DNA of 43,161 nucleotides. Origin: Oscillatoria sp. GTDB taxonomy: Bacteria; Cyanobacteriota; Cyanobacteriia; Cyanobacteriales; Laspinemataceae. The stretch's first letter is position 1. Each line of letters starts with the position of its first letter. The position numbers were made by a program, and so were the translations under genes. This document shows, piece after piece, positions 16,339-26,219 of this stretch. Location: NCBI GenBank assembly GCA_011390515.1, contig JAABSJ010000023.1, positions 1 to 43,161 of the forward strand, written 5' to 3'. Below the pieces are notes generated by a model, which was not told the origin of the DNA, did not search any database, and saw nothing but the letters and a program-made list of their open reading frames with translations.

Positions 16339-17349
16339 TTACCATTTTTGAGCGACGAGTTCGGCTAAGTCAACCACACGCTGAGAGTAACCCCACTCAT
16401 TATCGTACCAGCCGATGACTTTCACCATGTCTCCATCCATGACCATCGTCAAGCTGGCATCGACAATAGACGATGCATCATGACCTTTGTAGTCAGAGGA
16501 AACTAAAGGTTCATCACTGTATTCCAAAATGCCTTTCATCGCACCTTTAGAAGCTGCTTCTAAGACTTCATTGACTTGTTCGGCAAAGGTCTTTTTCTGA
16601 ACTTGAGCCACCAAATCTACGACCGAAACGTTCGGTGTTGGCACCCGCATCGCGATCCCATTCAACTTACCGGACATCTCTGGAATGACTAAAGCCACGG
16701 CTTTAGCTGCACCAGTAGAAGTCGGGACGATATTCAGTGCAGCAGCACGAGCACGACGCACATCCCGGTGACTGGCATCAAGCAACCGTTGGTCGCCAGT
16801 GTAGCTGTGGGTTGTGGTCATCATGCCTTTGATGATGCCAAAGTTGTCGTTGATGACCTTAACGATGGGAGCCAAACAATTCGTCGTACAACTGGCATTA
16901 CTGACGATGTTGTACTGGTTGGGGTCGTACTGTTCATGGTTAACTCCCATGACAAAAGTGCCAATGTTGCTGCCTTTTCCAGGAGCAGTAATCAACACCT
17001 TTTTTGCACCTGCTTGAATATGCTTTGAGGCACCTTCTTCGGTTACGAAGACCCCGGTGGATTCAATAACCAAATCAACTCCCCAAGCAGCCCAGGGCAA
17101 GTTTAAGGGATTGCGATCGGAGACACATTTAATGGTCTTGCCGTTGACAGTAATGGAGTTTTCATCGGCACTAATGTCAGCATCCAACGTTCCCAACATG
17201 GAATCATATTTGAGTAGATGGGCGTTGGTGCTTGGGTCGGAGGTGTCGTTCACACCGACCAGTTCGAGTTGGCTGTTGGATCTGGTTAACCAGCAGCGCA
17301 GGAAGTTGCGTCCGATACGTCCAAAACCGTTAATCGCTACTCTAATCAC
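16339..17349 (-). CDS. gap2: Glyceraldehyde-3-phosphate dehydrogenase, Gap2 type
   Basis: The product, 336 residues, has the Rossmann start [12 protein letters not shown], active-site Cys154 in SNASCTTNC, and the C-terminal [15 protein letters not shown]. Sequence details match cyanobacterial Gap2, the NADP/NAD enzyme of the Calvin cycle and gluconeogenesis, rather than the glycolytic Gap1. The start is GTG, with an AAGAAAGGGG stretch upstream. nadD is 87 bases upstream on the same strand, a link with no evident functional reason. Confidence 0.95.
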   Translation of the reverse strand: MIRVAINGFGRIGRNFLRCWLTRSNSQLELVGVNDTSDPSTNAHLLKYDSMLGTLDADISADENSITVNGKTIKCVSDRNPLNLPWAAWGVDLVIESTGVFVTEEGASKHIQAGAKKVLITAPGKGSNIGTFVMGVNHEQYDPNQYNIVSNASCTTNCLAPIVKVINDNFGIIKGMMTTTHSYTGDQRLLDASHRDVRRARAAALNIVPTSTGAAKAVALVIPEMSGKLNGIAMRVPTPNVSVVDLVAQVQKKTFAEQVNEVLEAASKGAMKGILEYSDEPLVSSDYKGHDASSIVDASLTMVMDGDMVKVIGWYDNEWGYSQRVVDLAELVAQKW

Positions 17350-17436
17350 TGCGTCTTGCCCCTTTCTTTAATGTAAAACTGCCTAACGTAATGAACCCAA
17401 TCATATCGCAACAGGTGTCAATTTCGATCAGATTTT

Positions 17437-18246
17437 TTAAAGTCTGGGGATCGAGCTAGAGTGCTGTGGTAGCGGGTGCTGTGGGTTCTGATAAAGGTGG
17501 TGAGTTTGGATATAAATTTGGACGGCTTCGGGAACCCAGGTGCGGATTTTGGGCCAGTCGCACCAATGGTGACGCAGTAAGGTTGAAGCCATCGGCAGGG
17601 TTGGGGATTGTAAAATTTGCCAGCGTAGAGTAATCTGTCTGGTCTTAAAGGCGATCGCGACTTGTTGGCAAATCTCCTCAGTTTTGAGCAGCGCGGTGTT
17701 GTCCCGGCGGTTTGAGGGAAAAGTACCTAGACTGGAGTTCAATTTAGGCCGTCCTTGCTGAAGGTTTAGGGGGGAGATTTCCATGAACAAGGGAGTTTCT
17801 TCGGGGTAATTGACCGGGGGTGGGGAGACCGATCGCGGTGCAACCAACCACTCAAAAGCCTCTACCAGTTCAGCAGCACGATACCATTTCGGCAGGGTAG
17901 AAAAGGCGTCGGCTCCAATAATCCAATACCACTGGCTATCAGGGTAGCGTTGTTGGAGGGTTTGTCCGGTGACGATCGCATACCCGGCTTTGGGGTCCTC
18001 TGGAGGGGGCGGACCGAGGCAAAAGGCTGGTTCTGGGGCGATCGCCAACCGCACCATTTCCTGGCGATGCTCAAACTCTACTCGCGATTGCTGACGGGGA
18101 TCGCGCTTGTGGCGATCGCTAACCCATATAATCTGGTGTAGTCCCACCTGTTCTAAGGCGGCATAAGCGATTTCCAAATGCCCCCAATGAATCGGGTCAA
18201 AGGTTCCGCCTAAAATCGCTCTTTTTTTGATCGGATCAGGCTGCAT
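17437..18246 (-). CDS. nadD: Nicotinate-nucleotide adenylyltransferase, extended form
   Basis: The product transfers AMP to nicotinate mononucleotide in NAD synthesis. The nucleotidyl-transferase signature GGTFDPIHWGH lies at residues 13-23; WIIGADAFSTLPKWY and the late MASTLLR, which stands in for the family ISST-x-R motif, are present. At 269 residues it is longer than the usual 190-215: an extra stretch rich in Pro, Asn and Ser lies at about 140-185, and the C-terminus has a polar tail of about 20 residues. The assignment to NadD rather than another family member is therefore good but not certain. Confidence 0.82.
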   Translation of the reverse strand: MQPDPIKKRAILGGTFDPIHWGHLEIAYAALEQVGLHQIIWVSDRHKRDPRQQSRVEFEHRQEMVRLAIAPEPAFCLGPPPPEDPKAGYAIVTGQTLQQRYPDSQWYWIIGADAFSTLPKWYRAAELVEAFEWLVAPRSVSPPPVNYPEETPLFMEISPLNLQQGRPKLNSSLGTFPSNRRDNTALLKTEEICQQVAIAFKTRQITLRWQILQSPTLPMASTLLRHHWCDWPKIRTWVPEAVQIYIQTHHLYQNPQHPLPQHSSSIPRL

Positions 18247-18746
18247 TCTTTCCCGTCAACTTTTTTGGACATGGCTGTTACTTGAGGGCGGTCATTTTCG
18301 CTGGGATTGGAGGGTCTGAAGGTCACCAATCATCGCCATCATAACCCGCTGTGATTTCCTATTCCTGCTTTTTAATGGTATTTTTTCCGGAAACCCCCTA
18401 GCAACCGATGGAGGCACTTGTGCGATAGGAAGAGTGCTTTCCCCTTTGTTCTACGACGTTTCAGGAGCGTACTTTTACCTAACTTAGGTGAGATTATTAG
18501 CTCACCTTGGGAATCCCGAGTTATTTTCCGTTTTTCTTCAACATCGGTTATGGTAAACACACCCAAAACGTTTAACCCTAGAAAAATCTCGGGAAAAGAC
18601 TACGGAACGGGTGTATTCGACACTAGAATCGAAAAATGCTTCTTCAGGGAGATCGCTGAATTTCTGTTATGACTGTATCGTACAAAAACAATTCTTGATA
18701 TGATATCGCGTGTTATTGGCGTGGTGTGGTGTGTAAGGAGCTTACA
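18247..18746. other. Divergent intergenic region between nadD and murC
   Basis: This 500-base region should hold both promoters. A short inverted repeat GGTGAG...CTCACC sits near 18488-18508. Short open frames here show no homology signal and look random. Just before murC a TAAGGAG ribosome site is seen. No repeat-family element is present. Confidence 0.4.
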
Positions 18747-20303
18747 ATGCACAATTCTATCGATCTAAGTGGCAAACCCTTTCATTTCATCGGCATCGGT
18801 GGAATCGGAATGTCAGCGCTTGCCTACATTTTAGCGAAGCGGCAGGTCCCGGTATTTGGATCCGATATTCGATCGAGCCATATCACTCAGCGCTTACAAG
18901 AAAATGGAGCGCAAATTTTTTGGCGTCAAGATGCCAGCAACCTGGATTTTTACCGACAAACCAACGCATCAACCGATGAAGCGGCAGTTTTGAGTTCAGC
19001 AAACGGGGAGGGGTCTGGGGGTAAACCTGCGATCGCACCGAAATCGGTAAGATTAGCCGCCAACGGCATCCCCTCCCGAGTTGATTTGCCGCAAGTGATT
19101 TGCTCAACGGCGATCGATGGAGCCAATAGCGAATATCAAGCCGCCTTAGACTCGGGTTGTCCCATCTTTCACCGCTCCGACTTACTGGCTGCTTTAATAT
19201 CCGAATATCAAAGCATTGCCGTAGCCGGAACCCACGGGAAGACCACAACGAGTTCAATGCTGGCTTATGTGCTGTTAAAGGCCGGTTTGGACCCCACGAT
19301 TGTGGTCGGGGGAGAAGTCAAAGCCTGGGAAGGGAACGCTCGTCTGGGAGAAGGACCCTATCTAGTGGCAGAAGCGGACGAATCCGATGGGTCCCTCGCC
19401 AAACTCTCGGCCAAAATTGGGGTGGTGACCAACATCGAACTGGACCATCCGGACCATTACGAGAGCTTGGATCAAGTCATCGAGATTTTTGAAACTTTTA
19501 AAGAGCGCTGCACCGAATTAGTCGGATGTATTGATTGCCCAACCGTGCGCGATCGCATTCAACCGGGCATCTCCTACAGCCTCAACCTCGCGAACGGTGC
19601 CGACTACACCGTAGACTGTATCGCCTATAGAGGCGACGGCACCACAGCGAGGGTTTGGGAGAAAGGACAAATACTCGGTCAACTGTCCATTTCCCTACTC
19701 GGTGCACATAACCTGAGTAACGCTCTAGCCGTCGTTGCCGTCGGACGCTTGGTCGGTTTAGACTTCGCCACCATCGCCCGGGAAATTGCTACATTTGAGG
19801 GCGCTTGCCGCCGGTTTGAAACCCGAGGCACCTACAATGACATCCAATTTGTAGATGACTACGCCCATCACCCCAGTGAAATTCGGGCCACCCTACATGG
19901 GGCCAGTCTGCAAACCAAAGGATTGCGTTCTCGTTCCAATCGGGTTGTCGCCGTATTTCAACCCCATCGGTACAGCCGTACTCGGGCCTTTTTAGCCGAG
20001 TTTGCTGAATCATTTAGCGATGCTGATTTAGTTGTGGTGACCGACATTTACAGTGCCGGGGAAACCAATGAATTTCAACTGAGCGGACAACAAGTCGCCG
20101 ACGAAATCGCCGCTCATCATCCTCGGGTGCATTACAGTCCTTCGATGCCTGAAGTGAGCGAGTTTCTTGGCAAAGCTTTGCTCCCTGGAGACCTCGCCTT
20201 ATTTCTGGGGGCTGGTAATTTGAATCAGATCATTCCGGAAGTCATGGCATTTCATCAACAGGTCGAGCAAACGGCTCTGGCAGAAGCACGCCATCGAGCC
20301 TGA
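18747..20303 (+). CDS. murC: UDP-N-acetylmuramate--L-alanine ligase
   Basis: The product, 518 residues, adds the first amino acid of the peptidoglycan stem peptide. It shows the UDP-binding GIGGIGMSA (16-24), P-loop GTHGKTTT (161-168), EADESDGS, NIELDHPDHY and the C-terminal FQPHRYSRT and LGAGNLN motifs. An unusual low-complexity insertion of about 40 residues (around 73-114, Ser/Ala/Gly-rich) lies in the N-terminal domain before VICSTAI. TAAGGAG lies six bases before the chosen ATG; the in-frame GTG upstream has no such site. murB follows on the same strand. Confidence 0.95.
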   Translation: MHNSIDLSGKPFHFIGIGGIGMSALAYILAKRQVPVFGSDIRSSHITQRLQENGAQIFWRQDASNLDFYRQTNASTDEAAVLSSANGEGSGGKPAIAPKSVRLAANGIPSRVDLPQVICSTAIDGANSEYQAALDSGCPIFHRSDLLAALISEYQSIAVAGTHGKTTTSSMLAYVLLKAGLDPTIVVGGEVKAWEGNARLGEGPYLVAEADESDGSLAKLSAKIGVVTNIELDHPDHYESLDQVIEIFETFKERCTELVGCIDCPTVRDRIQPGISYSLNLANGADYTVDCIAYRGDGTTARVWEKGQILGQLSISLLGAHNLSNALAVVAVGRLVGLDFATIAREIATFEGACRRFETRGTYNDIQFVDDYAHHPSEIRATLHGASLQTKGLRSRSNRVVAVFQPHRYSRTRAFLAEFAESFSDADLVVVTDIYSAGETNEFQLSGQQVADEIAAHHPRVHYSPSMPEVSEFLGKALLPGDLALFLGAGNLNQIIPEVMAFHQQVEQTALAEARHRA

Positions 20304-20410
20304 ACGCCAGTAAGTTTCTAGGGAACCGGAGGGCGATCGCTCCTCGAAATACCCTGGATGATTGACGTTCACAAACAGTGGTCTATAGGGATTTAAGCAC
20401 CTGGATTATC

Positions 20411-21427
20411 ATGACTCTTTCCTCCGATACTGTCCGAATCTTCAGCCCCTCCGTGGTCAACCAACCCGCCAAGAATCCACATCTGACTCCCGTGAACTGT
20501 GATCGAGATCGATCCCAGTCTATTTATTTAGCCGGAACCGCTTGTCAGATTAAGTCCAATGTTTCCTTGTCAACATTTACCTCCTTTCGAGTTGGGGGTC
20601 CTGCTGAATGGTACGTTGCGCCTAAACAGATAGAAGAGGTCCAAGCCTGCTTAGAATGGGCCAGGGCTGAAGGATTACCCGTCACCTTCTTGGGTGCGGG
20701 TTCTAATCTGTTGGTTAGCGATCGCGGCATTCCCGGTTTGGCGATTTCTACACGCCATCTGCGCTATAGCCGTTTTAATCCCGAAACAGGTCAAGTCACC
20801 GTTGCCGCAGGTCAGTCCCTGCCTCGTCTGGCTTGGCAAGCTGCTCAATTGGGATGGGAAGGACTGGAGTGGGCCGTGGGGATTCCCGGCACTGTCGGGG
20901 GAGCCGTCGTGATGAATGCTGGTGCTCACGGCAGTTGTGCCTCTGAGATTTTAGTGAAGACTCAGGTGGTGTCCCGCAAGGGAAGCATCTCCACCCTGAC
21001 CCCGGAAGAGTTGGGGTATAGCTATCGCACCTCAGTCCTCCAAGGGGGCGATCGCCTAGTCACCGAGGCCACTTTTCAACTCAAACCGGGCTCAGACCCC
21101 GCTCGGGTCCAAGCCACCACCTCCGAACAACTCGAACATCGCAAATCTACCCAACCCTATCACCTGCCCAGTTGTGGCAGTGTATTCCGCAATCCGGACA
21201 ACTCCCGAGGGGCGGGATGGTTAATTGAGCAAGCCGGACTGAAAGGATATCAGATTGGCAGTGCTCAGGTTGCCGAACGTCATGCCAACTTTATTGTGAA
21301 TTGTGGCGGCGCAAAAGCCAGCGATATTTTCCAGTTGATTCGATATGTTCAATCGCGAGTCGAGGAACATTGGGCTGTCCTTTTAGAACCAGAAGTTCGC
21401 ACGATTGGCGAGTTTCAAGCCCTGTAA
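20411..21427 (+). CDS. murB: UDP-N-acetylenolpyruvoylglucosamine reductase
   Basis: The product, 338 residues, reduces UDP-GlcNAc-enolpyruvate to UDP-MurNAc with FAD and NADPH, the step before MurC. It has the FAD-binding [51 protein letters not shown], and SCGSVFRNP with the catalytic Ser. About 55 poorly conserved residues precede the core, so a downstream start is possible. A GTG eleven codons earlier is an alternative. murC ends 107 bases upstream; the two genes are probably co-regulated. Confidence 0.93.
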   Translation: MTLSSDTVRIFSPSVVNQPAKNPHLTPVNCDRDRSQSIYLAGTACQIKSNVSLSTFTSFRVGGPAEWYVAPKQIEEVQACLEWARAEGLPVTFLGAGSNLLVSDRGIPGLAISTRHLRYSRFNPETGQVTVAAGQSLPRLAWQAAQLGWEGLEWAVGIPGTVGGAVVMNAGAHGSCASEILVKTQVVSRKGSISTLTPEELGYSYRTSVLQGGDRLVTEATFQLKPGSDPARVQATTSEQLEHRKSTQPYHLPSCGSVFRNPDNSRGAGWLIEQAGLKGYQIGSAQVAERHANFIVNCGGAKASDIFQLIRYVQSRVEEHWAVLLEPEVRTIGEFQAL

Positions 21428-21781
21428 CCTCACGGATTGAGAGGCGATCGCACCCGATTGTTACCCGTCCCACCCGGTGATCCCCCTAGCTGGGTCGATG
21501 GCATACTGCAATTATCGCGTGGTAGTATTGCTAAGGGTAATGCCCATGAGGGTCTGATTCTGACGTTAAAGCGCCAGAGTTTCAGCACTCAACAGTACGG
21601 TGAGGCACACCGGAACTGGCTCTTACATCAAGGGCAAAACGCTTGGAGAAAGCGGCACTTGTCTCTTAAAATAGGAGACTATTTTAGGGTTAGTCCCCTT
21701 GAGGAACCAAGAATCCACAGCAGCGATCGCGCCGCTCAATCATGCCAACATCGATTTGAACCCATACAGAGTTAACCCGTT
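21428..21781. other. Spacer between murB and the YbaB gene
   Basis: An open frame of 112 codons spans most of this region, but its Arg/Pro/Ser-rich product has no recognisable domain and no ribosome site, so it was not called. A short inverted repeat GTCTC...GAGAC occurs near 21661-21679, just upstream of the YbaB gene, and may lie in its leader. Confidence 0.35.
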
Positions 21782-22132
21782 ATGGCAGGAAAAGGACAGG
21801 GAGGATTTGGTTTCGGTCTCGGCAAAATGAAAGAGCTGACTGAAGCCTTCAAAAAAGCTCAACAAGTACAAGAAGGTGCTAAAAAGCTTCAAGAAGAATT
21901 AGATGAACTCGAAGTCATCGGAGAAGCCGGTGGTGGTTTGGTTAAAGTGATTTTAAGCGGCAACCAAGAACCCCGTCGGGTCGAAATTTCCCCGGATGCT
22001 CTGGGTGAAGGTGCCGAAGTGGTTTCCGAACTGGTTGCCGTTGCGATGACAGATGCATATAATAAATCCACCGCCACCATGCGCGAACGGATGGAAGAAT
22101 TAACAGGTGGGCTCAATCTGCCCGGTCTGTAA
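21782..22132 (+). CDS. YbaB/EbfC-family nucleoid-associated protein
   Basis: The product, 116 residues, has the family layout: Gly-rich start, long helix [26 protein letters not shown], beta hairpin around [20 protein letters not shown], and C-terminal helix with [22 protein letters not shown]. Members are dimeric DNA-binding proteins that coat the nucleoid or modulate expression. In many bacteria the gene pairs with dnaX and recR; neither is here. The ATG starts directly at MAGKGQGG. Confidence 0.9.
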   Translation: MAGKGQGGFGFGLGKMKELTEAFKKAQQVQEGAKKLQEELDELEVIGEAGGGLVKVILSGNQEPRRVEISPDALGEGAEVVSELVAVAMTDAYNKSTATMRERMEELTGGLNLPGL

Positions 22133-22273
22133 CTGCTATAGCTCAGGCAGTCGTGTTTGTATCAGTCTAATCCATATCAACTACTTTTCATCAAGATCTA
22201 GCTGGCTTTCTACTGTGTCAAGTAAGCCAGCTAATTTTGTTTTAGGCTTTGATTACCGTCGGACTGGGAGTTA

Positions 22274-22361
22274 GGACTTACCCATAAACCCCGGATGTTG
22301 TAGGGTTGATTCGCGAATCAACCCTACATTTAGGGTTTTATATGAAATCATGCGTAAGTCC
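22274..22361. repeat. MITE-like element, GGACTTAC ends
   Basis: GGACTTACCCAT and ATGCGTAAGTCC are 12-base inverted ends with one mismatch. The centre is a perfect 30-base palindrome (22299-22328, TGTAGGGTTGATTCG and its complement). GGACTTACGCA ends are known from cyanobacterial IS5-like elements (from memory), so this is likely a non-autonomous derivative. Confidence 0.65.
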
Positions 22362-22412
22362 CGGGAGTGATCCAGTTTAAAATCTCGGTAAGATAGAAGG
22401 CGATCACCTTCT

Positions 22413-22560
22413 ATACGGAATCCGGTTGTGATAGATCTCTAAAAACCCACACCCTCAAGGGTGGGGCTACACAGACAAAGCCTGCCTAAGCGCTGGCGCG
22501 CTGGCTACGCCAAACGCAGGCTGAAGAGTAAAATAGGTCGAGTACAACCGGATTTGGTAT
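22413..22560 (-). repeat. Family 1 repeat, complete inverted copy
   Basis: Read on the minus strand it starts ATACCAAATCCGGTTGT and ends ACCGGATTCCGTAT, as the copy at 1980. The GCCCGC hairpin core is replaced by a GCGTTTGGCGTAGCCAGCGC-like segment, so internal sequence varies between copies while ends are kept. It lies 42 bases before the tyrosine phosphatase gene and could influence its promoter. Confidence 0.75.
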
Positions 22561-22602
22561 TAAATCTATTATCCTCAGTCTCCAACTGCGAATAACTCAC
22601 CC

Positions 22603-23094
22603 ATGCCCTATAAACTCTTATTTGTCTGTCTCGGGAATATCTGCCGCTCACCGGCTGCCGAAAATATTATGAACCACCAAATCGCAGACAGAAATCTCCA
22701 GGATCAGATTGTCTGTGACTCTGCTGGGACTTCCGCTTATCATGTGGGGAGTCCCCCCGATCGCCGCATGGTTGCCGCAGCCAAACAACAGGGACTCTCA
22801 TTTATTGGCGAAGCGCGCCGTTTTCATGCTGCCGATTTTCAGAAATTTGACCTGATTTTAGCAATGGATCGGGAAAACTACGCCGATATCATCTCCCTTG
22901 ACCCCAAGGGTGAATATCGCGAAAAAGTCCGCATGATGTGTGATTTCTGTCGCGATCGTCCCGAGAAAGAAGTTCCCGACCCCTATTATGGCGGTCCCGA
23001 TGGATTTAACAATGTCATCACTCTGCTCACCGATGCCTGTGAAGGACTTCTGGATTATGTCATTGAGCAGCAGAATGTCAAGGTGAGTCCCTAA
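22603..23094 (+). CDS. Low-molecular-weight protein tyrosine phosphatase
   Basis: The product, 163 residues, carries the P-loop CLGNICRS (Cys9 nucleophile, Arg15) at its N-terminus and the general acid Asp126 in VPDPYYGG. Length and motif order match soluble arsenate-reductase-like LMW phosphatases, which in bacteria often act on polysaccharide-export tyrosine kinases. No exopolysaccharide genes flank it, so the substrate is open. A strong terminator follows at 23130. Confidence 0.92.
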   Translation: MPYKLLFVCLGNICRSPAAENIMNHQIADRNLQDQIVCDSAGTSAYHVGSPPDRRMVAAAKQQGLSFIGEARRFHAADFQKFDLILAMDRENYADIISLDPKGEYREKVRMMCDFCRDRPEKEVPDPYYGGPDGFNNVITLLTDACEGLLDYVIEQQNVKVSP

Positions 23095-23129
23095 CCTATC
23101 CAGAACGTCGATTCAGACAGCCTATGATC

Positions 23130-23163
23130 AACCGGAAACCGAGTTGGGTTTCCCGGTTTTTTT
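23130..23163 (+). terminator. Intrinsic terminator of the tyrosine phosphatase gene
   Basis: AACCGGAAACC pairs with GGTTTCCCGGTT (one bulged C) around a 6-base loop and runs straight into seven T residues. It lies 35 bases after the stop codon. Confidence 0.85.
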
Positions 23164-23167
23164 GTAA

Positions 23168-23336
23168 GGGAACTCCAAAAAATAAAATCTCCAAAACGTT
23201 CGTTCGTAGTGACGGATCAACGGAGTAGCCCCGTCAATGTCGGAGTAAATGCTTGCGCCCCTGGGGCGCAAGCATTTACTCCGACACATACCTTCTTTCA
23301 GTTGAACGGTTGGATGATTTATATTTTGCAATCCCC
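23168..23336 (+). repeat. TNA-flanked MITE, GGGAACTCC-type, copy 1
   Basis: Ends GGGAACTCCAAAAAATAAAA and GATTTATATTTTGCAATCCCC are imperfect inverted repeats. The element is flanked by TAA on both sides, a 3-bp target duplication. Inside is a perfect 24-bp inverted repeat with a single central base (23238-23286). A second copy with a different core lies at 30154. TNA duplications are a mark of IS5-family subgroups. Confidence 0.8.
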
Positions 23337-23382
23337 TAAATATCCTTCATTCAATCGGATTAGCGAGAAGGTGTATCTTGTT

Positions 23383-24033
23383 TCATTGATTTTCCTGAGC
23401 ATTTTCCAACAATCTCACCCCCCACAACAAAGTAAAGGCGATGACAGTCATCATCAGCACCATTTGATTGGCGCGTTGATAATCCTGCATCTGTACGGCA
23501 TCATAAATAGCCAAGGGTAACGTTTGGGTGCGCCCGGGAATACTGCCTGCCACCATCAAAGTTGCGCCAAATTCGCCTAACCCTCGGGCGATACTTAAAC
23601 CCAATCCGGCCAATACTCCACGATAGGCTAAGGGTAAACTAATCAGCCATAAGACTTCTAGTTCCGATGCGCCTAACGTGCGGGCGGCGTCTTCCAGTTC
23701 AGGATTGACAGTGGCGATCGCCACCCTTGTGGATTCCACCATTAATGGGAGTGCCACCACCGTCGAGGCGATCGCCGCAGCTTGCCAAGTAAATAATAAC
23801 TGAATTCCCAAAACTTCCTGAATTGGACTGCCTCTTCCTAATGCCAGCAATAGCCCATAACCCACCACACTCGGAGGCAGTACCAACGGTAAATTTAACA
23901 CCGTCGAAACCAGTAGTTGTCCCGGGAAACTTGTTCTTGCCAAGAAAATGCCTAGCCCTAACCCTAAAGTTAAGATTGCTAGGCTGGCAACTCCTATAAC
24001 TTGTAATGACAAAAATAATGGATACCAAATCAT
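23383..24033 (-). CDS. modB: Molybdate ABC transporter permease
   Basis: The product, 216 residues, has five to six membrane segments and the permease EAA loop EDAARTLGASELEVLWLISLPLAYRGVLAGLGLSIARGLGEFGATL, read in pieces: EDAARTLGA then GLGEFGATL. This contacts the ATPase subunit. Sequence is closest to ModB; sulfate CysT/W permeases are the alternative. It overlaps modA by four bases (ATGA). In many cyanobacteria ModB is fused to the ATPase ModC; here the protein ends after the permease and a MITE follows 46 bases downstream, with no modC in sight. Confidence 0.88.
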   Translation of the reverse strand: MIWYPLFLSLQVIGVASLAILTLGLGLGIFLARTSFPGQLLVSTVLNLPLVLPPSVVGYGLLLALGRGSPIQEVLGIQLLFTWQAAAIASTVVALPLMVESTRVAIATVNPELEDAARTLGASELEVLWLISLPLAYRGVLAGLGLSIARGLGEFGATLMVAGSIPGRTQTLPLAIYDAVQMQDYQRANQMVLMMTVIAFTLLWGVRLLENAQENQ

Positions 24034-24842
24034 TTGATAGGGTGTTCTCCCGGCAAAATAAAGCCATGCTTTTGCATTAAATGTTTACTTTTAGAACTCT
24101 TAATAAATATAGCAAATTGCTCGGCAATCTCAGGATGATGGGCAGTCTTGGGGATAACTAACATTTGCTCAATGGGTTGATGTAAATCCTCGGGAATTAA
24201 GAGCCATTGACCCGGGCGATTCAGACTGAGGGACAAGGCAACGATCGCCACATCCACATTGCCAGTTTCTGCATATTGCTGAGTTTGCCTGATGTTTTCC
24301 CCTAAGACTAACTTGGGCTGAATTTCATCCCAAATTCCTATAGATTGCAAGGCTTGTTTGGCCGCAATTCCGTAGGGGGCGTGGTCTGGATTGGCAATGG
24401 CAATTCGTTCAATTTCTGAGATTGTTAAGTCCTGGAGTTCTTTTATAGGAAGGGAGTTATCTTCCCGATGCCACAGGGTAATTCGTCCCACCCCATACAA
24501 TGTTTTTGTCTCCGAGAAAACTAGCGCTTTTGTGTCTAAATCCTCAATAGATTTTTTATCCGCTGCCACAAATAAATCAACAGGCGCACCTCGCTCAATT
24601 TGTTGTGCAAGTTGCCCTGTGGAACCCAAGTTAATCATCACTCTATTCCCCGTTTCCTGTTCCCAGAGTTTGGCGATCGGGGGTAAGACTTGATTCAAAC
24701 TTGTCGCTGCCGAAACAGTCAGAGTCACGGGGGCAGAGGATGAGTCAGGCGGCTGGGTTCCCGTAGATATCCCACAAGCGACCAGCAGCGCCAGTAGGGC
24801 ATAAACCATATACATAAACGGTTTTCGCCGATGTTGTCCCAT
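24030..24842 (-). CDS. modA: Molybdate-binding periplasmic lipoprotein
   Basis: The product, 270 residues, begins with a lipoprotein signal (hydrophobic MVYALLALLVACG, lipobox Cys near residue 23) and continues as a type II solute-binding protein: TVSAATSLNQVLPPIAKLWEQ, NLGSTGQLAQQIERGAPVDLFVAA, and C-terminal GNVDVAIVALS. This is the ModA pattern, capturing molybdate or tungstate for ModB. An inner ATG (MYMVYALL) would shorten the signal by nine residues. It overlaps modB by ATGA, so translation is coupled. Confidence 0.9.
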   Translation of the reverse strand: MGQHRRKPFMYMVYALLALLVACGISTGTQPPDSSSAPVTLTVSAATSLNQVLPPIAKLWEQETGNRVMINLGSTGQLAQQIERGAPVDLFVAADKKSIEDLDTKALVFSETKTLYGVGRITLWHREDNSLPIKELQDLTISEIERIAIANPDHAPYGIAAKQALQSIGIWDEIQPKLVLGENIRQTQQYAETGNVDVAIVALSLSLNRPGQWLLIPEDLHQPIEQMLVIPKTAHHPEIAEQFAIFIKSSKSKHLMQKHGFILPGEHPIK

Positions 24843-24892
24843 AGTTGTCGCGGTTGACCTGATTCTGCATCCTGCTATTATACTGGCATCCG

Positions 24893-24955
24893 GCTAAAAC
24901 CCACACCCTGAAGGGTGGGGCTATACGGACGAAGCCCACCTGCGCGGGCTAGTTT
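24893..24955 (-). repeat. Family 1 repeat fragment
   Basis: AAAACCCACACCCTGAAGGG followed by GTGGGGCTATACGGACGAAGCC and a CCTGCGCGGGC hairpin match the inner half of family 1 on the minus strand. Both outer ends are missing. It lies in the divergent region between modA and frmA. Confidence 0.6.
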
Positions 24956-25103
24956 ATAAAAACAAGTTTTGATAATTTGAACTCATTTTTTGATAGATTT
25001 GTCAACCCCTACTTTCCCAAAAAATTCCGAGTTTAGGGTAGATTCTTCGCTAGAATTAACAGGACTGCTTCTTCTCACAAAACACAACAAAAACGAGATA
25101 ATT

Positions 25104-26219
25104 ATGGACGTACAAGCCGCCGTTGCTTGGCAAGCCGATAAACCTTTAAGTTTAGAAACCGTACAACTTGATGGTCCCAAAGCCGGAGAAGTTATGGTGG
25201 AAATCAAAGCGACCGGCGTTTGTCATACCGATGCCTATACTCTATCTGGAGCAGACCCGGAGGGACTGTTTCCGGCTATCCTGGGCCACGAAGGGGCGGG
25301 AGTTGTGGTGGAAGTCGGCGATGAAGTCAAAAGCCTTAAAGTAGGCGATCGCGTCATTCCCCTCTATACCCCCGAATGTCGTCAATGCAAATACTGTCTC
25401 AGCAATAAAACCAACCTCTGTCAAGCCATCCGAGCCACCCAAGGCAAAGGAGTCATGCCTGATGGCACCAGTCGCTTCTCCCTCAACGGTGAAAAAATCC
25501 ATCACTACATGGGAACCTCCACCTTTGCCAACTTCACCGTTCTCCCAGAAATCGCCGTCGCCAAAATCCGGGATGACGCCCCATTCGAGAAAGTCTGTCT
25601 AATCGGTTGTGGAGTCACCACCGGCATTGGGGCAGTCATCAACACCGCCAAAGTCGAACCGGGGTCAAATGTCGTCGTCTTTGGGTTAGGCGGAATTGGA
25701 CTCAACGTCATCCAAGGAGCGCGTTTAGTGGGAGCCAATCAAATTATTGGCATTGACCTCAATCCGGACAAACGGGACCTCGCTGAAAAATTTGGCATGA
25801 CTCATTTCATCAACCCCAACGATGTAGATGATGTTGTTGCAGCCATCATCGACCTCACCGATGGCGGTGCGGACTATAGCTTTGAATGTATCGGCAACGT
25901 CAACGTCATGCGTCAGGCCCTCGAATGCTGTCATAAAGGCTGGGGCGAATCTATCATCATTGGCGTCGCGGGGGCGGGCCAAGAAATTAGGACCCGTCCC
26001 TTCCAACTCGTCACGGGTCGGGTTTGGCGAGGAACCGCTTTTGGTGGAGCCAAAGGTCGCCGGGATGTGCCGAAAATCGTCGATTGGTACATGGATGGTA
26101 AAATCGACATCGATAGTCTGGTCTCCCATATCATCCCCGTCAATCGTATCAACGAGGCTTTTGACCTGATGCATACCGGGGAAGCCATTCGCACCGTTGT
26201 CACCTTCCCCGAATCATGA
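25104..26219 (+). CDS. frmA: S-(hydroxymethyl)glutathione dehydrogenase (class III alcohol dehydrogenase)
   Basis: The product, 371 residues, oxidises the formaldehyde-glutathione adduct with NAD. Catalytic zinc ligands are Cys40 and His62 (GHEGAGVV) with a third Cys in LIGCGVTTG; the structural zinc site is Cys92, Cys95, Cys98 and Cys106 in [16 protein letters not shown]. The NAD site is [13 protein letters not shown] with Asp in [11 protein letters not shown] 25104 gives the standard [10 protein letters not shown] start; 38 upstream in-frame codons have no family match. It overlaps fghA by ATGA, so both enzymes are made together. Confidence 0.96.
   Translation: MDVQAAVAWQADKPLSLETVQLDGPKAGEVMVEIKATGVCHTDAYTLSGADPEGLFPAILGHEGAGVVVEVGDEVKSLKVGDRVIPLYTPECRQCKYCLSNKTNLCQAIRATQGKGVMPDGTSRFSLNGEKIHHYMGTSTFANFTVLPEIAVAKIRDDAPFEKVCLIGCGVTTGIGAVINTAKVEPGSNVVVFGLGGIGLNVIQGARLVGANQIIGIDLNPDKRDLAEKFGMTHFINPNDVDDVVAAIIDLTDGGADYSFECIGNVNVMRQALECCHKGWGESIIIGVAGAGQEIRTRPFQLVTGRVWRGTAFGGAKGRRDVPKIVDWYMDGKIDIDSLVSHIIPVNRINEAFDLMHTGEAIRTVVTFPES

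Noticed and set aside
21437-21775. 112-codon open frame between murB and the YbaB gene
   Set aside because: Composition is random-looking, with no domain and no ribosome site.
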